Shown here: positions 12,145-23,788 of the stretch, in pieces
Layout of the letters: every line of letters begins with the position of its first letter
Position numbering within the stretch: position 1 is the first letter of the stretch
DNA from: Sequoia sempervirens
Taxonomy: Eukaryota; Streptophyta; Pinopsida; Cupressales; Cupressaceae
NCBI GenBank assembly: GCA_007258455.2
Contig: VDFB02270651.1
Span: 701,402,217-701,466,216 of the forward strand
Direction of reading: 5' to 3'
DNA: 64,000 nt
Notes under the pieces: generated by a model
The model's input: only the letters and a program-made list of their open reading frames with translations
What the model was told of the DNA's origin: nothing
The model's database searches: none
Translations under genes and position numbers: made by a program

Positions 12145-13731
12145 ATAAATATTGGTAAGTATATCTAGTTGTTTATATAGTTAATTGATATATATATTTG
12201 TATTTAATCATTTCCTAATTAAAGTTTTATATCATTTTTTGTTTCAGGTCTCCCAAAATTAGATGCTTTACAAAAAAGAGAGGAGATGCACATATATTAC
12301 AATGGAATTCAAATCTAGAGATAGGTAACTATATATAGTTCTAGATACATTTAATTGATAGTATAAATTCATTATCTCAACTCCCCTTAATCCACCCTCT
12401 TGCATCCCTTCAAGTCATTCTATCAACTCCCCTTAATCCACCCTCTTGCATCCCCTTAAGCCATCCTCTTAAAGGACCCTTAAGTCATATCCTCTTACAT
12501 CCTCGTAATCCATAATCTTGCATTCCTTAAGTCACTCTCATAATTCCCCTTAAGCCATCCTCTTAGGGGCCTATTAATCCATATCGTAAGGTTCATGACA
12601 TCCATCCCCTTAATCCACTATCTTACATCCCTTTAATCCATTCTATCAACTCCCCTTAATCCACTTACATCCCCTTAAGCCATCCTCTTAAAGGACTCTC
12701 ATAATTACCCTTAAGCCATCCTCTTAGGACCTATTAAGCCATATCCTAGGGTTCATGAGATGCATCCTCTTAAACCATCCTCTTAACTCCCCTTAAGGAA
12801 TTCTCTTAAGACCCCCCTTAAGCTATATATCCTCTTAGGTCCCCTTAATCCATCCTATGGAAAACATCTTTTGAATTTGTATGGAATTTACTATATACTG
12901 TTCTTTTCTCGCATGAATTTTTTTCTTAAATGACTCATAAAAATTGTAGTTACTTACATTAATTATTTTTGCAGGTTCTCATCAAGTCGGTCTACGAAGT
13001 GATTGTTGAACTGAAAAATTCTTTTATCAAGAGACTATGTAAATATCAAATTTTGATCTTCACCTAAAAGTTGATAAGTTTTAATTGTATCTACATGCAC
13101 ATATATGTTTCATCATATTATATAGTTGTAATAAACATCTTGATATAAATTATAGATGTTTGTTCAATGTCACTTTTTAAATATCTTGTTCCAATTTTAT
13201 AGATTATACATTTCATGTCTTCTATTTACCACATTTTATATAATTATTCAATTGTATAGATTATACATTTTATACATACAAGGAGATAGTTTTTTTGTTT
13301 ATTGATTCAAATATTTGCTATCTAATTGGAAAATAGTTAAAATTACCTGCCCTTAATTTATTATGAATATGATCTAAACTATTTAAGGAATGTTTTAATT
13401 TGTCACCTAACCATGTGATAAATTATATATTTATTAAATTTGATTCTAGATAAGAATTCATATAGTGCATGTAATACTTGAAAATTAGATAAAATATAAA
13501 TAGTCCAATGTATGAGTGCATATAATCATGAAAATGAACATAACAAGATATCATAATTGACTGCATACATAATCATCATATTAAAGTCAACTGATATAAA
13601 TAAACACAAATATGATAATAACATGTTCAAAGTAAAACTAGAGATAGATAGTCCATAAAATTTATATGTCAAGTCCAACACATATTTAAATAAAACTAGA
13701 GATCTATAGTCCATAAAATATATAAAACCAT
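12145..13731. other. 3' region of transposase gene, possible extra exons
   Basis: Acceptor-like TTTTGTTTCAG at about 12240-12247 leads into AGATGCTTTACAAAAAAGAGAGG. This repeats the end of the main C-terminal exon (AGATGCATTGAAAAAAAGAGAGG at 12099-12121), so it looks like a tandem exon duplication. Another acceptor (TTTTTGCAG, about 12966-12974) precedes GTTCTCATCAAGTCGGTC. These may be 3' UTR or alternative terminal exons. The rest, 13020-13731, is AT-rich without genes and separates the convergent ends of the two element genes. Confidence 0.4.
12370..12860. repeat. Degenerate short tandem repeats, CCCCTTAAG/ATCC type
   Basis: More than fifteen variants of words such as CTCCCCTTAATCCACC, CTCTTGCATCC and CCCCTTAAGCCATCCTCTTA succeed each other with irregular spacing of roughly 20-30 bp. 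The core is the complement of the CTTAAGGGG words in the repeat array at 16034-17340 on the other side of the minus-strand gene. Confidence 0.7.
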
Positions 13732-14099
13732 CTAACTTTTAGGTTGGTCGGTCAAATCAAGTCTCCTCTTTGTTCCATGTTGACTAGATGTACCCGCATC
13801 ATGCTGTAAAAGAGTACAAGAAACTTGAAATTAGATTTAAATTTATTTACAAATTTTGATATAATTAAACATATTTAAACTTGAAAATATAAACTTTTAG
13901 ATAAAAATAAATTTAATTAAATATCTAGTAAATATAGTAAAAATGATTTCTAGTATGCATAAATTACCATATGATCATGTGAATCTGTAACTGGCACATT
14001 TTCTTCAATGGGTAGCATAACTGTCACTTGCGAAGATGCAAATGCATGATATACTATATCATGCATATTCATATAAAGCAAACAATATGTGAAAACCGA

Positions 14100-14136
<37 letters not shown>

Positions 14137-15757
14137 AAAGGTCCATAAAAATTGTATAGGAGATTTAAAGTAAATTTTACAACCTTGAATGATATGACCT
14201 CATGATCACGCACCTAAGATTACCCATGCATAAATTCCAATGATGTCTCAGGTGCACGGCCCGCCATGGGTATCTCATGAAATTCCTGCATATAGATGTA
14301 CAATAGTTCGTATAGATCATTGACACATGTGTATGTAAATGAAACAATTAAATTAGATCTATGATGCCTATTTAATTTAAACTTAACAAAATTTTGAAAG
14401 CACACACCTGAGCTGATGATGTCTCAGGAGCGCTCACCATTGTAACTTGTGGTTGGTCAGTACTAGGTATTGTATGACCTCCCCGCATCTAGATATAATA
14501 TATCAATTCACACATGTGTACAAATTCAAATTAAATTAGATATATATCCACACAAATTATTTAATATATATTGGTTCAAGTACCTGTCCAAAAGTTGAGC
14601 CCAGATCTACAACACTCGACATATGCACATGATGATCATATTGAGTTTTAGGCATCACGTGATCATGCGTCTACACCAAACACTTATTGAATTAATAATA
14701 TATTATATATATAATTTGATGTTATTATTTACATGAATTTTTCATATTTCAAACTTGAATTAAATTTAAGTTCAAAAGATGAACATACTTGTGTAGGACG
14801 ATCCTCAGAATATAGTAAATTCAGGTATGACCCTGTCCCAGATGCATGTGTGTCGCCTAAAGTGGATGTCTGAGTATCCCTATATCCCCAACCTCCATGC
14901 TCTCTATTGGCCACTTCAGTGGCCGCATGTGTAGTCTGCTAAGTGAGATGTCCTGAAAGTGAACTCAATTCTCCTAATGTCGATAACATGGTCTGTTGCT
15001 GAAATGCAACGGGAACACTAGGAGAAGGAAGAGGAACAATAGGAGCAATTGGAGCACATCGCTGAGGATTGACACGTGCTCCTAGTCTATGTCGGGGCAT
15101 GCCATGCCCAACTCCCTGAAATGACCTCATATCAAAATAGTTGGGTTGTTTACCCAACTCAAACTCAACCCATAACTTTCTCAAAAAGTATAAGGGCACC
15201 TCATTATTTCCATGTGGTGGCCTATCAAACACCATCCACCATCTATCCCAAAAATGTGCAACTATTTGTGGGTGCCTACACCATAAAATTGAAATTCATT
15301 TTTTCGTGGGTGGAATGGGTTGGTTTGTTTGGGGGTTAATAAAATATTGGCACATGGCTTGTTTGGTAATTTTCAGGTCATTGATTTCTTTATATGACAA
15401 TCCATCTGCATAGAGTTGTCTCCTCTCTTCTCTCCATTGCTGGAACCTAACTAGGTCCACATCAATAGATCAAATAGAATCAACAATAGTTTGCATCGTA
15501 GATGAAAATCGTGCGAGATGGGTAGAGACTCTAGGCTCATTTTTTATGTGATCTATATTTCCTTGAATGAAAATGAGGTTTGCTCGGATATTCTCTCTTA
15601 ATTGATCTTCATCAAATACAGGAGGGGGTGGGGGGTTAGGCGGTGGAGAATGTGGAGGTGTGCTAGGGTTTTGTTCATGTGGTGGATTGGGATGTATGGG
15701 ATCTATAGGAATTTCTTGATTGGGCATAAAATCCTCTAAATTAAACATCAGATCCAT
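13732..15757 (-). pseudogene. Unknown multi-exon gene of the 12-kb element
   Basis: Proposed exons, in transcript order: 15757-14789, 14670-14584, 14488-14408, 14285-14224, 14026-13968, 13803-13732. Most junctions have clear GT-AG ends (for example donor CAA|GTATGT at 14788, acceptor GTGTAG|ACG at 14671, final acceptor TTTTACAG). Exon 1 gives an acidic then proline-rich N-terminus (SPPPNPPPPPVFDE), a charged stretch QQWREERRQLYADG, and an aromatic block AHFWDRWWMVFDRPP followed by LYFLRKLWVEFELG. The small exons are His-, Thr- and Ser-rich; two share APETS. Three in-frame stops interrupt exon 1 (TGA, TGA, TAG), all explicable by C-to-T decay, and no frameshift is needed. I do not recognise the family. 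By analogy with two-gene plant transposons it may encode an accessory DNA-binding protein. The junction between the fourth and fifth exons is uncertain. Confidence 0.55.
14102..14134. repeat. (TA)n microsatellite
   Basis: An uninterrupted TA run of about 16 repeats, lying in an intron of the minus-strand gene between exons 4 and 5. Confidence 0.95.
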
Positions 15758-16033
15758 GTGAGCAATGATATGGCAACTTCATGTTAAACAATTAAAAAAT
15801 ATATATCAACAAACTAATTTAAAAAATGCAAACAATTTGAAAGTTATTTAAAAATCACATTGAACATGCACAAATTCAAAATATATTTCATTTGAAGACC
15901 ATTTGATTTATAACATTAAAAAATCCATAACATTAAAAATTCATAGCATGTACACAAATTAAATTGAGTCCAATGTGGGGTTGTTAATATGAAGGGTAGA
16001 AATGAAATTATGGGGTTTTATTAAAATTTATTT
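15758..16033. other. Putative 5' region of the minus-strand gene
   Basis: AT-rich sequence immediately upstream (on -) of the proposed start codon at 15755-15757. No clear TATA box or further exon is forced by the sequence. A possible 5' exon much further upstream, with GTTGGT donor-like sequence at about 19200, is only a guess. Confidence 0.3.
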
Positions 16034-17341
16034 AATCTCATTCATTATTTTCAAATAATACTAAAGATAAGAATGAAAAATTAATAGAAGACATTGAAAG
16101 GGACACATAGATATATGCTAGTGACCTAATTGCAATGTACAAAATATAAAAAAAGATGAGTGCCCAAGCTCTATTCACCAAATTGATCCCCTTAAGAAAT
16201 GTCAAATTCCCCCTTAAGACATCGATTTACAATTTAGGGTATAGGATGGCTTAAGGGGATCTATGTGTAGTAAGGTCCTATGAAAAAATGGTCCATGGCT
16301 TAAGGGAATAAAATTTTGTGAAGTTTCCTAAGGCAACCAAATTTCATTTTAAGGTCCTACAACAAAATGAATAGATGTATTAATCAAGTATGGAAAAATT
16401 TAATTAAATCCAAGGACATAAATTGATTTATCTAAATTTTCAAATTCCATGATAAGAGACACAAGATATATATAGTGGGACAAAGTAGTGAAGAAGAACT
16501 TATAAGTTTAACACTAACATTAAAATTTATAATCTCATTCATTGTTTTCAATGAATACTAAAGATAAGAATGAAAAATTAATAGAAGACATTGAAAGGGA
16601 CACATAGATATATGCTAGTGACCTAATTGCAATGTAAAAAATATAAAAAAGATGAGTGACCAAGCTCTATTCACCAAATTGATCCCCTTAAGAAATGTCA
16701 AATTACCCCTTAAGACATCAATTTACGGTTTAGGGTATAGGATGGCTTAAGGGGATCTATGTGTAGTAAGGTCCTAGGACAAAATGGTCCATGGCTTAAG
16801 GGAATAAAATTTGATGGAGTTGCCTAAGGTAACCAAATTTCATTTTAAGGTCCTACAACAAAATGAATAGATGTATTAATCAAGTATGGAAAAATTTAAT
16901 TAAATCCGAGGACATAAATTGATTTATCTAATTTTTCAAATTTCATGATAAGAGACACAAGATCTCTATAGTGGGACAAAGTAGTTAAGAAGAAATTAAT
17001 AGAATACATTCAAAGGGACACATAGAATGAAAAATTAATAGGATACATTCAAAGGGACACATAGATATATGCTAGTGACCTAATTGCAATGTACAAAATA
17101 AACAAAGATGAGCTTGAGCTCTATTCACCAAATTTTGAGAACTTCTTTGATCCCCTTAAGAAATGTCATATTAGGACCTCTTAAGACATCGATTTACGAT
17201 TTAGGGTGATAGGATGGATTAAGGGGATCTATGTCTAGTAAGGTGGACTAGGACAAAATGTTCCATGGCTTAAGGGAATAAAATTTGGTGGAGTTGCCTA
17301 AGGCAACCAAATTTCATTTTAAGGTCCTACAACAAAATGAA
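16034..17341. repeat. Tandem repeat array, about 497-bp unit, three copies
   Basis: Unit 1 starts at 16034 and unit 2 at 16531 (both AATCTCATTCATT). Unit 3 is shorter and starts near 17024 (AGAATGAAAAATTAATAGGA). Shared landmarks are GGGACACATAGATATATG, GATCCCCTTAAGAAATGTCA, GGATGGCTTAAGGGGATCTA and CCATGGCTTAAGGGAATAAA. A small extra duplication of the GAAATTAATAGAATACATTC segment occurs near 16990. Each unit carries several CTTAAGGGG/CCCCTTAAG words, linking the array to 12370-12860. Confidence 0.85.
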
Positions 17342-17348
17342 TGCTAAA

Positions 17349-17373
17349 TTAGGGTTTAGGGTTTAGGGTTTAG
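17349..17373 (+). repeat. Interstitial telomere-like repeat (TTTAGGG)n
   Basis: Three consecutive TTTAGGG units plus partial flanks, followed by a degraded TTTAGATTTAGAG. This is the Arabidopsis-type plant telomere motif. Scattered TTTAGGG and TTTTAGGG words also occur at 18810-18980. It lies within the transposon, so it is not a chromosome end. Such telo-boxes also occur in plant promoters. Confidence 0.8.
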
Positions 17374-19370
17374 ATTTAGAGATTTGATGACATGAAAACA
17401 TATAGAAGACACATGAATAAATTTTTACAAGTAAATGAGAAACCCTACCACCTAAACTTAGTGCTTTGAATAAAATATGTGACATTCTAGGAATAGCTTC
17501 AATATATCAACAATTAGGAATTTTAGATTTCAATTATAAGTAAGTTGTTGAGTTATGATGGATTTTGAACCTATTTGGACCTCTAAGCACTCTTGGATGA
17601 TTTAAAAAGGAAGAGGAGATCTAAAGTGATTTAGACCCAAATTTTTTTCTAATCATATATTTTTTGAAACTTTTCTATGGCATAGAATCTTCCTTTGAAT
17701 ATTTATATAAATTCTAGACGTGCATGGGTTTTCAAAAAAAGAACCTAACTGCCACTAAGTGAGGAATCAATTGATCAATTCAATAAATAAATAATCTTAG
17801 AAAATAAACCTTTGGTTATAGAATTGACTTGCATTTATGAATCATCTGTCAAGTTTCTCAAAAAAGTAATTTGAATTTTCCAAATTGAAATGTTCATGCT
17901 ACAAGTTAGCTTTGATACACTAGTTTAGAGAAAGTACAACATTTAGTTTTCCTAATCTAGAACAATGCCACTACACATGAGAGTTAAAATAGGAATTAGA
18001 TTACACACAACCTATAGATATTATGAATAACATCCTATAAATTAAGGCTTAAATATGATTATAATGCATCCTTACATAATTCACAAAGGATCTCATCCAA
18101 ATAAGATAAATGGGTAGAAATCATTCATGCTTCACATTTTAATATTTATTTGATTTAATAACATTTATGTGTCTAGCTCTATCCATATTGCACATAGTCT
18201 AGATTAACAAGTATGACTTGCATTTCTATGTTTTTTTAAGAGAATACATCATACACTATATAAGCTAACAACATTGATATAGAGTGATTACATGCTCATA
18301 TCAACTAGCATCATGATATATGAACTTATTAAATCAAGCACATAGTTTCACATGAGGCACATTATTTTACTTCACTGGTACACTTTCTCAAGTTAAATTA
18401 TACAATCATGAAGTTTTCTGAGATAAAATTAGCTATCAAATTTATATTAAATGTGAACATATTATAATTAAATCAATTTGTTGGTTAATATATAGATCTA
18501 TGCATCGATTGTTTGTACCTCCTTTATTAGTCAATTATGAATTTCATTGGTAGTTGTGTGGATCACCAACGACATACCAAAGTGTACCTAACCTATGGAC
18601 TATAATTTGTGATCCCTCCCTACATGTTATGTCATCAAATCTTACTACACATCCTTATTTTACCTCTTCTATTATATCACATGCCCCTAATATTGAACTT
18701 TTCATCACTTCCACCCTAAATAAACTAAGAACCATGAGTGAGAGTAAAAATCATACAAAGAAGGTTATGCCAAATATAAAATGTAATCTAAACCTCCTTG
18801 AGGAGCCCTAATTTAGGGTTTTAGGTTTACGTTTTAGGGTAAATAGCTCGTTTTAAGTTTACATAAATTAGGGTAAATAGGGTTTTAGGTTTACATTTTA
18901 GGGTTTAGGTCCAAGGATTAACCTGTGTAAATTAGTTTTTAGGGACCTATGTGAATTGTGTAACCTAGGGTTTCTAGGGTTTTAAAATTTCTAAGTTAAA
19001 TGTGTCCAATTTAGGTTTAGTTTTTATGGTTTTCAATTTACAATTTAAATTTCTTTGTTTCGTTGACGTTTTTGGTTTTTTAAATGCAATTAAAAACTAT
19101 AAAACATTGAACTAAAACACACTAAACAAACAAAAACTGAATACTAATTACAAAACAAACAAAAAAGATATAAAGCAAAAAAAATGAAGAATTCAACCAA
19201 CCTGGAGGTCGATGAGGTCAGTTGTGTTGATGGGAGGAGGTGGCCGTCAATTTTTTGTTCAATGAAGGCCTTTCAAACATGTACTTGATCTCCTTTGTTC
19301 CTCTCTGATGCTGATTAGAATGGTGAAAAATGAAATACAGTCGCTTATTTAAAAAAAAAAACTTTCGAGA
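17374..19370. other. Right arm of the 12-kb element, no clear gene
   Basis: AT-rich with TTTAGGG-like words near 18800-18980. The + frame at 18554-18811 (85 codons) has no recognisable domain, and nothing in the context favours it. A short segment at 19200-19290 is less AT-rich than its surroundings and has an exon-like look on -. Confidence 0.35.
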
Positions 19371-19470
19371 AACGCGTACGCATTTTCAGTTCGTGTACCC
19401 GAATTTGAATGCGTACGCGTTCGGATCTAGGTTCGGGTACCCGATCCATAACGCGTACGTATTTCTTGTG
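19371..19470. repeat. Right subterminal palindrome cluster
   Basis: Contains AACGCGTACGCATT (19371-19384), AATGCGTACGCGTT (about 19418), AACGCGTACGTATT (about 19449) and two copies of GGTACCCGA-like words. It mirrors the cluster at 8363-8510 in composition and in distance from the end, though it lies much closer to its terminus (about 60 bp against 830 bp). Confidence 0.6.
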
Positions 19471-19506
19471 AAACTTTTTTTTTTGCCCGAAATTTCTCCT
19501 CTTCGT

Positions 19507-19530
19507 GTACCCAACTTCTTGCTTTTACCC
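19507..19530 (-). repeat. Right terminal inverted repeat of the 12-kb element
   Basis: Reads GTACCCAACTTCTTGC then TTTTACCC on +, the inverse of the left end. It is followed directly by TATATC, giving the TATA duplication with 7525-7528. Confidence 0.8.
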
Positions 19531-19830
19531 TATATCATTCGTTTGCCTTTCATAATTGACCCAAGAAAGGTCGTGTTGTATATAAATGGATCAAGTGGAA
19601 TAACAAGGGATGGAAAAATTTGTTTCTCTATAACAAAAAGGTGTCTTTATGATAATAGAGCCTTAATTTTTTCCTCACTCTATCTTTCTAACTTAAGGAG
19701 CACATCTATCCTCAAATTATTTTCAAGTATGGATGCCTACAACTCTAAGTTTGAGTTTATATTTTATCTTGGGATAAATGAAAAACATGGGGGCTCATCC
19801 TAATAATATTCCTAAATTTATTTCCTATCA
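19531..19830 (-). pseudogene. Ty3/gypsy gag fragment (N-terminal side of the 12-kb insertion)
   Basis: On - the frame reads EEKIKALLS, then after one stop HLFVIEKQIFPSLVIPLDPF, then LGSIMKGKRMI up to the transposon end. It is in phase with the gag remnant at 7298-7528 once one TATA is removed. It lacks diagnostic motifs by itself; its assignment rests on that continuity. Confidence 0.5.
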
Positions 19831-22800
19831 TAGCCCCTAGGGTTTGAATTATATGTTACATTTGCTGATGTATCCCTAAGGTAAACGAGTCCACTCCAAC
19901 AATCATAGTTGGTTATAATTAATTATGTAGGGTATAAAAGAGAGGAAAAATAAATTATTTATTTACCAAAAAATAAACAAGGGGTAACTTATAATTGGTT
20001 GTGGTCACTTGATTTATATTCATGAAACATGAAAAACAACAAAAAAATTGTTATTTGACAATAGAGTCATCACCTCATAGATGTGAGAGAATCCTTGAAG
20101 CACACAAACCTCCAAGGAACAATTTTGAATCTAGGTTGTAACCACTAGTAGAGTCTTCAATATCTTCTCAACCCAATAATCATATTCACATTTCAAGTGT
20201 CATTCTACTAGCGTAAGTAGATGAGACACCAAACTTACCCAAATCCAATTCCACTGGCTGAAATTGGTAAGCAAGTTGTAGAGGTTTTCAAAATATGCAC
20301 TGAGTTCACATATCACTAGAAAAAGTTATTTTCATATATCCTTGGCAATGGCATCATTTTATGGGTGTAAATTTATGATATGTCCAACTCACCCAACCAT
20401 AATGCACATCTACAAATCTTCTCAAGATACTAGAGCAGTCAAAATAATTTTAGGGTTTTTATATCCCTGATAAGCAGACCATTTTGTTGGGTCCAAAAAT
20501 CATTTCTCCACTTCATAGAACCAAATATCACTCACAAGGCCAACTTTTTTGTCATGCAAGTGAAATCAATCATCAACAAGTGGAGGGTTGAAGTCCAGTT
20601 CAATGAGAGTGGGTTATATTTCCTACACTTTGAGCTCAACTTAGACTCAATATTGTATCCCCAAGGGTATACCTTAAAAGGTATTGAAATCACATAAAAT
20701 GAAAAATAATAAAATAATGATAGCCAAACCAAAATTGATGTCCCAGTCCCAAATATTATCACTAATCCACGAAAAATGGACTGTCTCAAAACCCCTATAT
20801 AGTTGATACAACTATGCGAACATGACCCGCATAAAAATATATCTATTGAGTGTTTGCTTAAGAATAAATCCTTGATTATATTTTGGGCTCATGATTACAC
20901 ACAACTATTCCTACTCCTACTCTAATGGTTTACATTTTTTTGACAGTGTGATATTGGTGCATGGTTCCAAACTAGTGCCTAACTATTGGGAAATAGAGTT
21001 GCATCATAATGAGAAGAGAACAAACTAGATGATAATAACATGGAGCTATGTATTTGCATACAAAAACTATCATGATCTCTTACAACAAAGCACACTTAGT
21101 AATCCAGAAAAAAACTATAGATATCCATACATAAAGTGAGAAATATCATTACAAGCCTTGCAATGTTTTCAAAGTGTTGTTACATTCATCTAACCCAACA
21201 TTATATTCATTCTAACAAATATGGAAAATAAAAATTCTTGTTATGACTAAGAAACCTTCTTGAATACATACTTAGTTCCATGGAGATATTTTGCAACAAA
21301 ATTCCCTTACAATACTATTCTTCTAATATTATGTAGGTCTGCAATCCCTCAACAATTTAGATCTAGCATCGCTAGCTACCTTGAAACATACTAGAAAATA
21401 TTTGGTATTTGGTGAACCGCCACTAAACTTTGAACCTCTTTTGAAAATGATAAAAAATTGTGCCTTAATACATGCGAGTTGTCAAACCCTAATTTTTGTG
21501 TTGTAGGACATTCAAAATTTGTAGTTGAGGATAAATATTGACCAAAATGGACATTCTATATTGAAGTAGGACATTTGCATTTACTTTTGGTAGTTAGGTA
21601 AAATGATGCCATTAATTCAATTTGGTGAAGTAGATGGAAGAGGAATGCACCATCGAGTGCCTATGAAATAATTGATTTACACTCTATCATACCCTAGAGG
21701 ACTTAGAATTAAATCATGAACCCTTAACAAAGGAATAAGGAATCCATCGGGGATCAAGCCTTGGGCCTACCACATATTGCATTCCAAAAGAGGAGGAAAG
21801 GAAAGAGGGACACGAAAAGTCCAAACTCCAACAAAGGGTGAAGCTTTGGAGAACAAGGAATATATGGAAGATAGGTGAAACCTTGAAATTTTGATAAAAT
21901 GAATTAAAATAATTTTTAATGAGTGGAGGGAATGGGATCAAGGGTCGAGAAGGACTCATACCATATGCTAAAATGGTATCGATTAGGAAGATATCTGAAA
22001 CTTCAATGAGTTGAAGAGTTAGGATTTTTTATATAGACCTTGGCTGGGTTTTAGGGATTAGGAATATGAAGGGAGGCATGCCTAAAAGGGATGAAGGCAA
22101 GGAAGAAGCCAATGACCCAAAATTGCATTGGATCAACACTTAGTTGTTTATGGTCTTAAACTTCGAGGGTCGGTGAATTGAGAAAACTCAAAATAGGTAG
22201 ATGGATAAGGGGATGTTGAAGCTTTGATCTCCAAAAGATTTCAGAAAATTTTGAATGAAGGAGATTGGGGAGTTGCAATATCAGAAGAAGATGGGAAGAA
22301 ATAAAAGAAAGGGAGTAACAACAAGTCGAAAGTTTGATGAGAGGAACATTTAGGCATTTTAGGCTTCAAAATTTGGGTAAAGGAGATGGTAGGGAGGCAA
22401 AGAAAATATCAATGACCTAAAAGGATAAAAACATTGAAACTTAGCCACTTTTACAAGGGTATGATAGGGGAGTCGAGTTCGATAGAGAAATCATGTTGGC
22501 ATGAGGAACACCGAAAGACCAATAAATAGAAAAACTCCATAATTAGGCAATTTTGGATTTTTAGATGGGGTATTGAACAAATAAATAAACATGGGATAAT
22601 TAATAAAACATACATATGCATAATAAAATCTATGCATCCCATAAAAATTTCTCCGATCAATTATTATTAATGGGTTACAAAACTACCAAGACACACTAAA
22701 AGGAAGGAACTCAAGTAAAAAATGATTTTAAATTTGAGCCCTAATATGGATAAGCAATTTTTGATGGTAAAGAGTTACATGTTGTAATATGAAGAAACCA

Positions 22801-23788
22801 TTTGGTCCTACTTTTTGAAAATGGGGAAGTGACAACTCTAGATTTAATTTTTCATGTAGGACATAGGGTGGGAATATGGGGTGCTTGCTTAAGCTTTAGA
22901 GAAATGCTTGGTTAGCACATGATGGTTTATCACTAGGAAGATAGTGACTAATATCTAAAAGGTATGAGTTTACAATAAATGGAGAGTATGATACAATGGG
23001 AAGCTTACACATACTTGTGGATCCTTAGCATGTCCATTCAGAAAGTGGGCCCACATATATTTTAGAAGATATGTGGCATAACTAGGTGTGGAGTGAGAAA
23101 TAACATATATAAAAATCTTTGTGATGTGAAGTGGAAGGATAATACAAATTGGGAAAGTGATGCAATGAGAAACTACCATGTCAACAAAGGTATGTTCAAT
23201 AGACAATCACAAAATGTGTAGCAATGACATCAATAGTTAAGAGAATTTTCTATGTGAATGATTATATTAATGGGATCAATATCCAATTAGAATGGGGACT
23301 TGAGAGAATTTGGACCTTCCAAATATGCATGGGACCTTTGGAATCAACAATTAAAATGTGGGGACACATACAAGATATAAGAAAAATGGGAAAACATCAC
23401 TAAGCATGAAGTGAGAAAACACTCAATGGTAAGAATTCATTATGCGAACATGGCGAGTAAATGTAATGAGGATTAACAACTTTGGAAAATCAAGGTGAAC
23501 TAAACTGCAATATTAGATTTTATATGTGTTTGTAAATCTAAAACAAAGATTACCCAATATGATATTTATGTGATTTACATTCAAAAAATAATAAAAATAA
23601 CAATACCATAGATGAAAGTGAATTTATGTGGAGAAACCACCACGATAAAAAACTCCACACAAGAAAGAGGACAAATATACTATTATCTTCAAAAGAGAAA
23701 TTACAACAATACATCAACACTCCAATCTCTAACAATATTCCAAACCTTTTCAATCTTCAATAATGGAACCTAAAGTAAATATTCTATT
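19831..23788. other. Unassigned AT-rich sequence
   Basis: No gene is supported. Frames on - at 20532-20789, 21714-21959 and 22970-23206 have no recognisable domain. A dispersed-repeat match to 5240-5310 lies at 22672-22745. Two weakly similar stretches (GGGAGGCA followed by AATGACC) at about 22070-22120 and 22390-22420 hint at an old duplication. Confidence 0.4.
22672..22745. repeat. Dispersed repeat, copy 2
   Basis: Diverged match to 5240-5310 in the same orientation, sharing ACAAAAC-ACCAAGA, AAAAGGAAGG-ACTCAAG and AAATTTGAGCC. Confidence 0.5.

Larger units (their letters stand above)
7529..19530. mobile_element. 12.0-kb two-gene DNA transposon, unrecognised family
   Basis: The ends are short inverted repeats beginning GGG and sharing GCAAGAAGTTGGGTAC (7537-7552, and the reverse complement at 19507-19522). 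The flanks are TATA on both sides (7525-7528 and 19531-19534). Removing the element with one TATA joins two halves of a minus-strand gag in the same frame, which supports these borders. Inside are a decayed DDE-like transposase gene on + (8934-12144), an unrelated multi-exon gene on - (13732-15757), subterminal AACG-N6-CGTT palindromes near both ends, and CTTAAGGGG-type repeat tracts flanking the genes. TSD length, terminal motif and gene content do not match hAT, MULE, CACTA or PIF/Harbinger as I know them. A 4-bp TSD recalls Sola elements, but I could not test that. Confidence 0.75.

Noticed and set aside
15076..15413. Plus-strand frames of 87-90 codons
   Set aside because: They are antisense shadows of exon 1 of the minus-strand gene, which has better splice and composition evidence.
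16034..17341. CRISPR-like array
   Set aside because: Three long units without short spacers, in a plant context. It is an ordinary tandem duplication.
17349..17373. Chromosome end
   Set aside because: Only three TTTAGGG units, inside a mobile element with sequence continuing on both sides.
18554..18811. 85-codon plus frame in the right arm of the 12-kb element
   Set aside because: No motif, no splice or promoter context, and no counterpart near copy 2.
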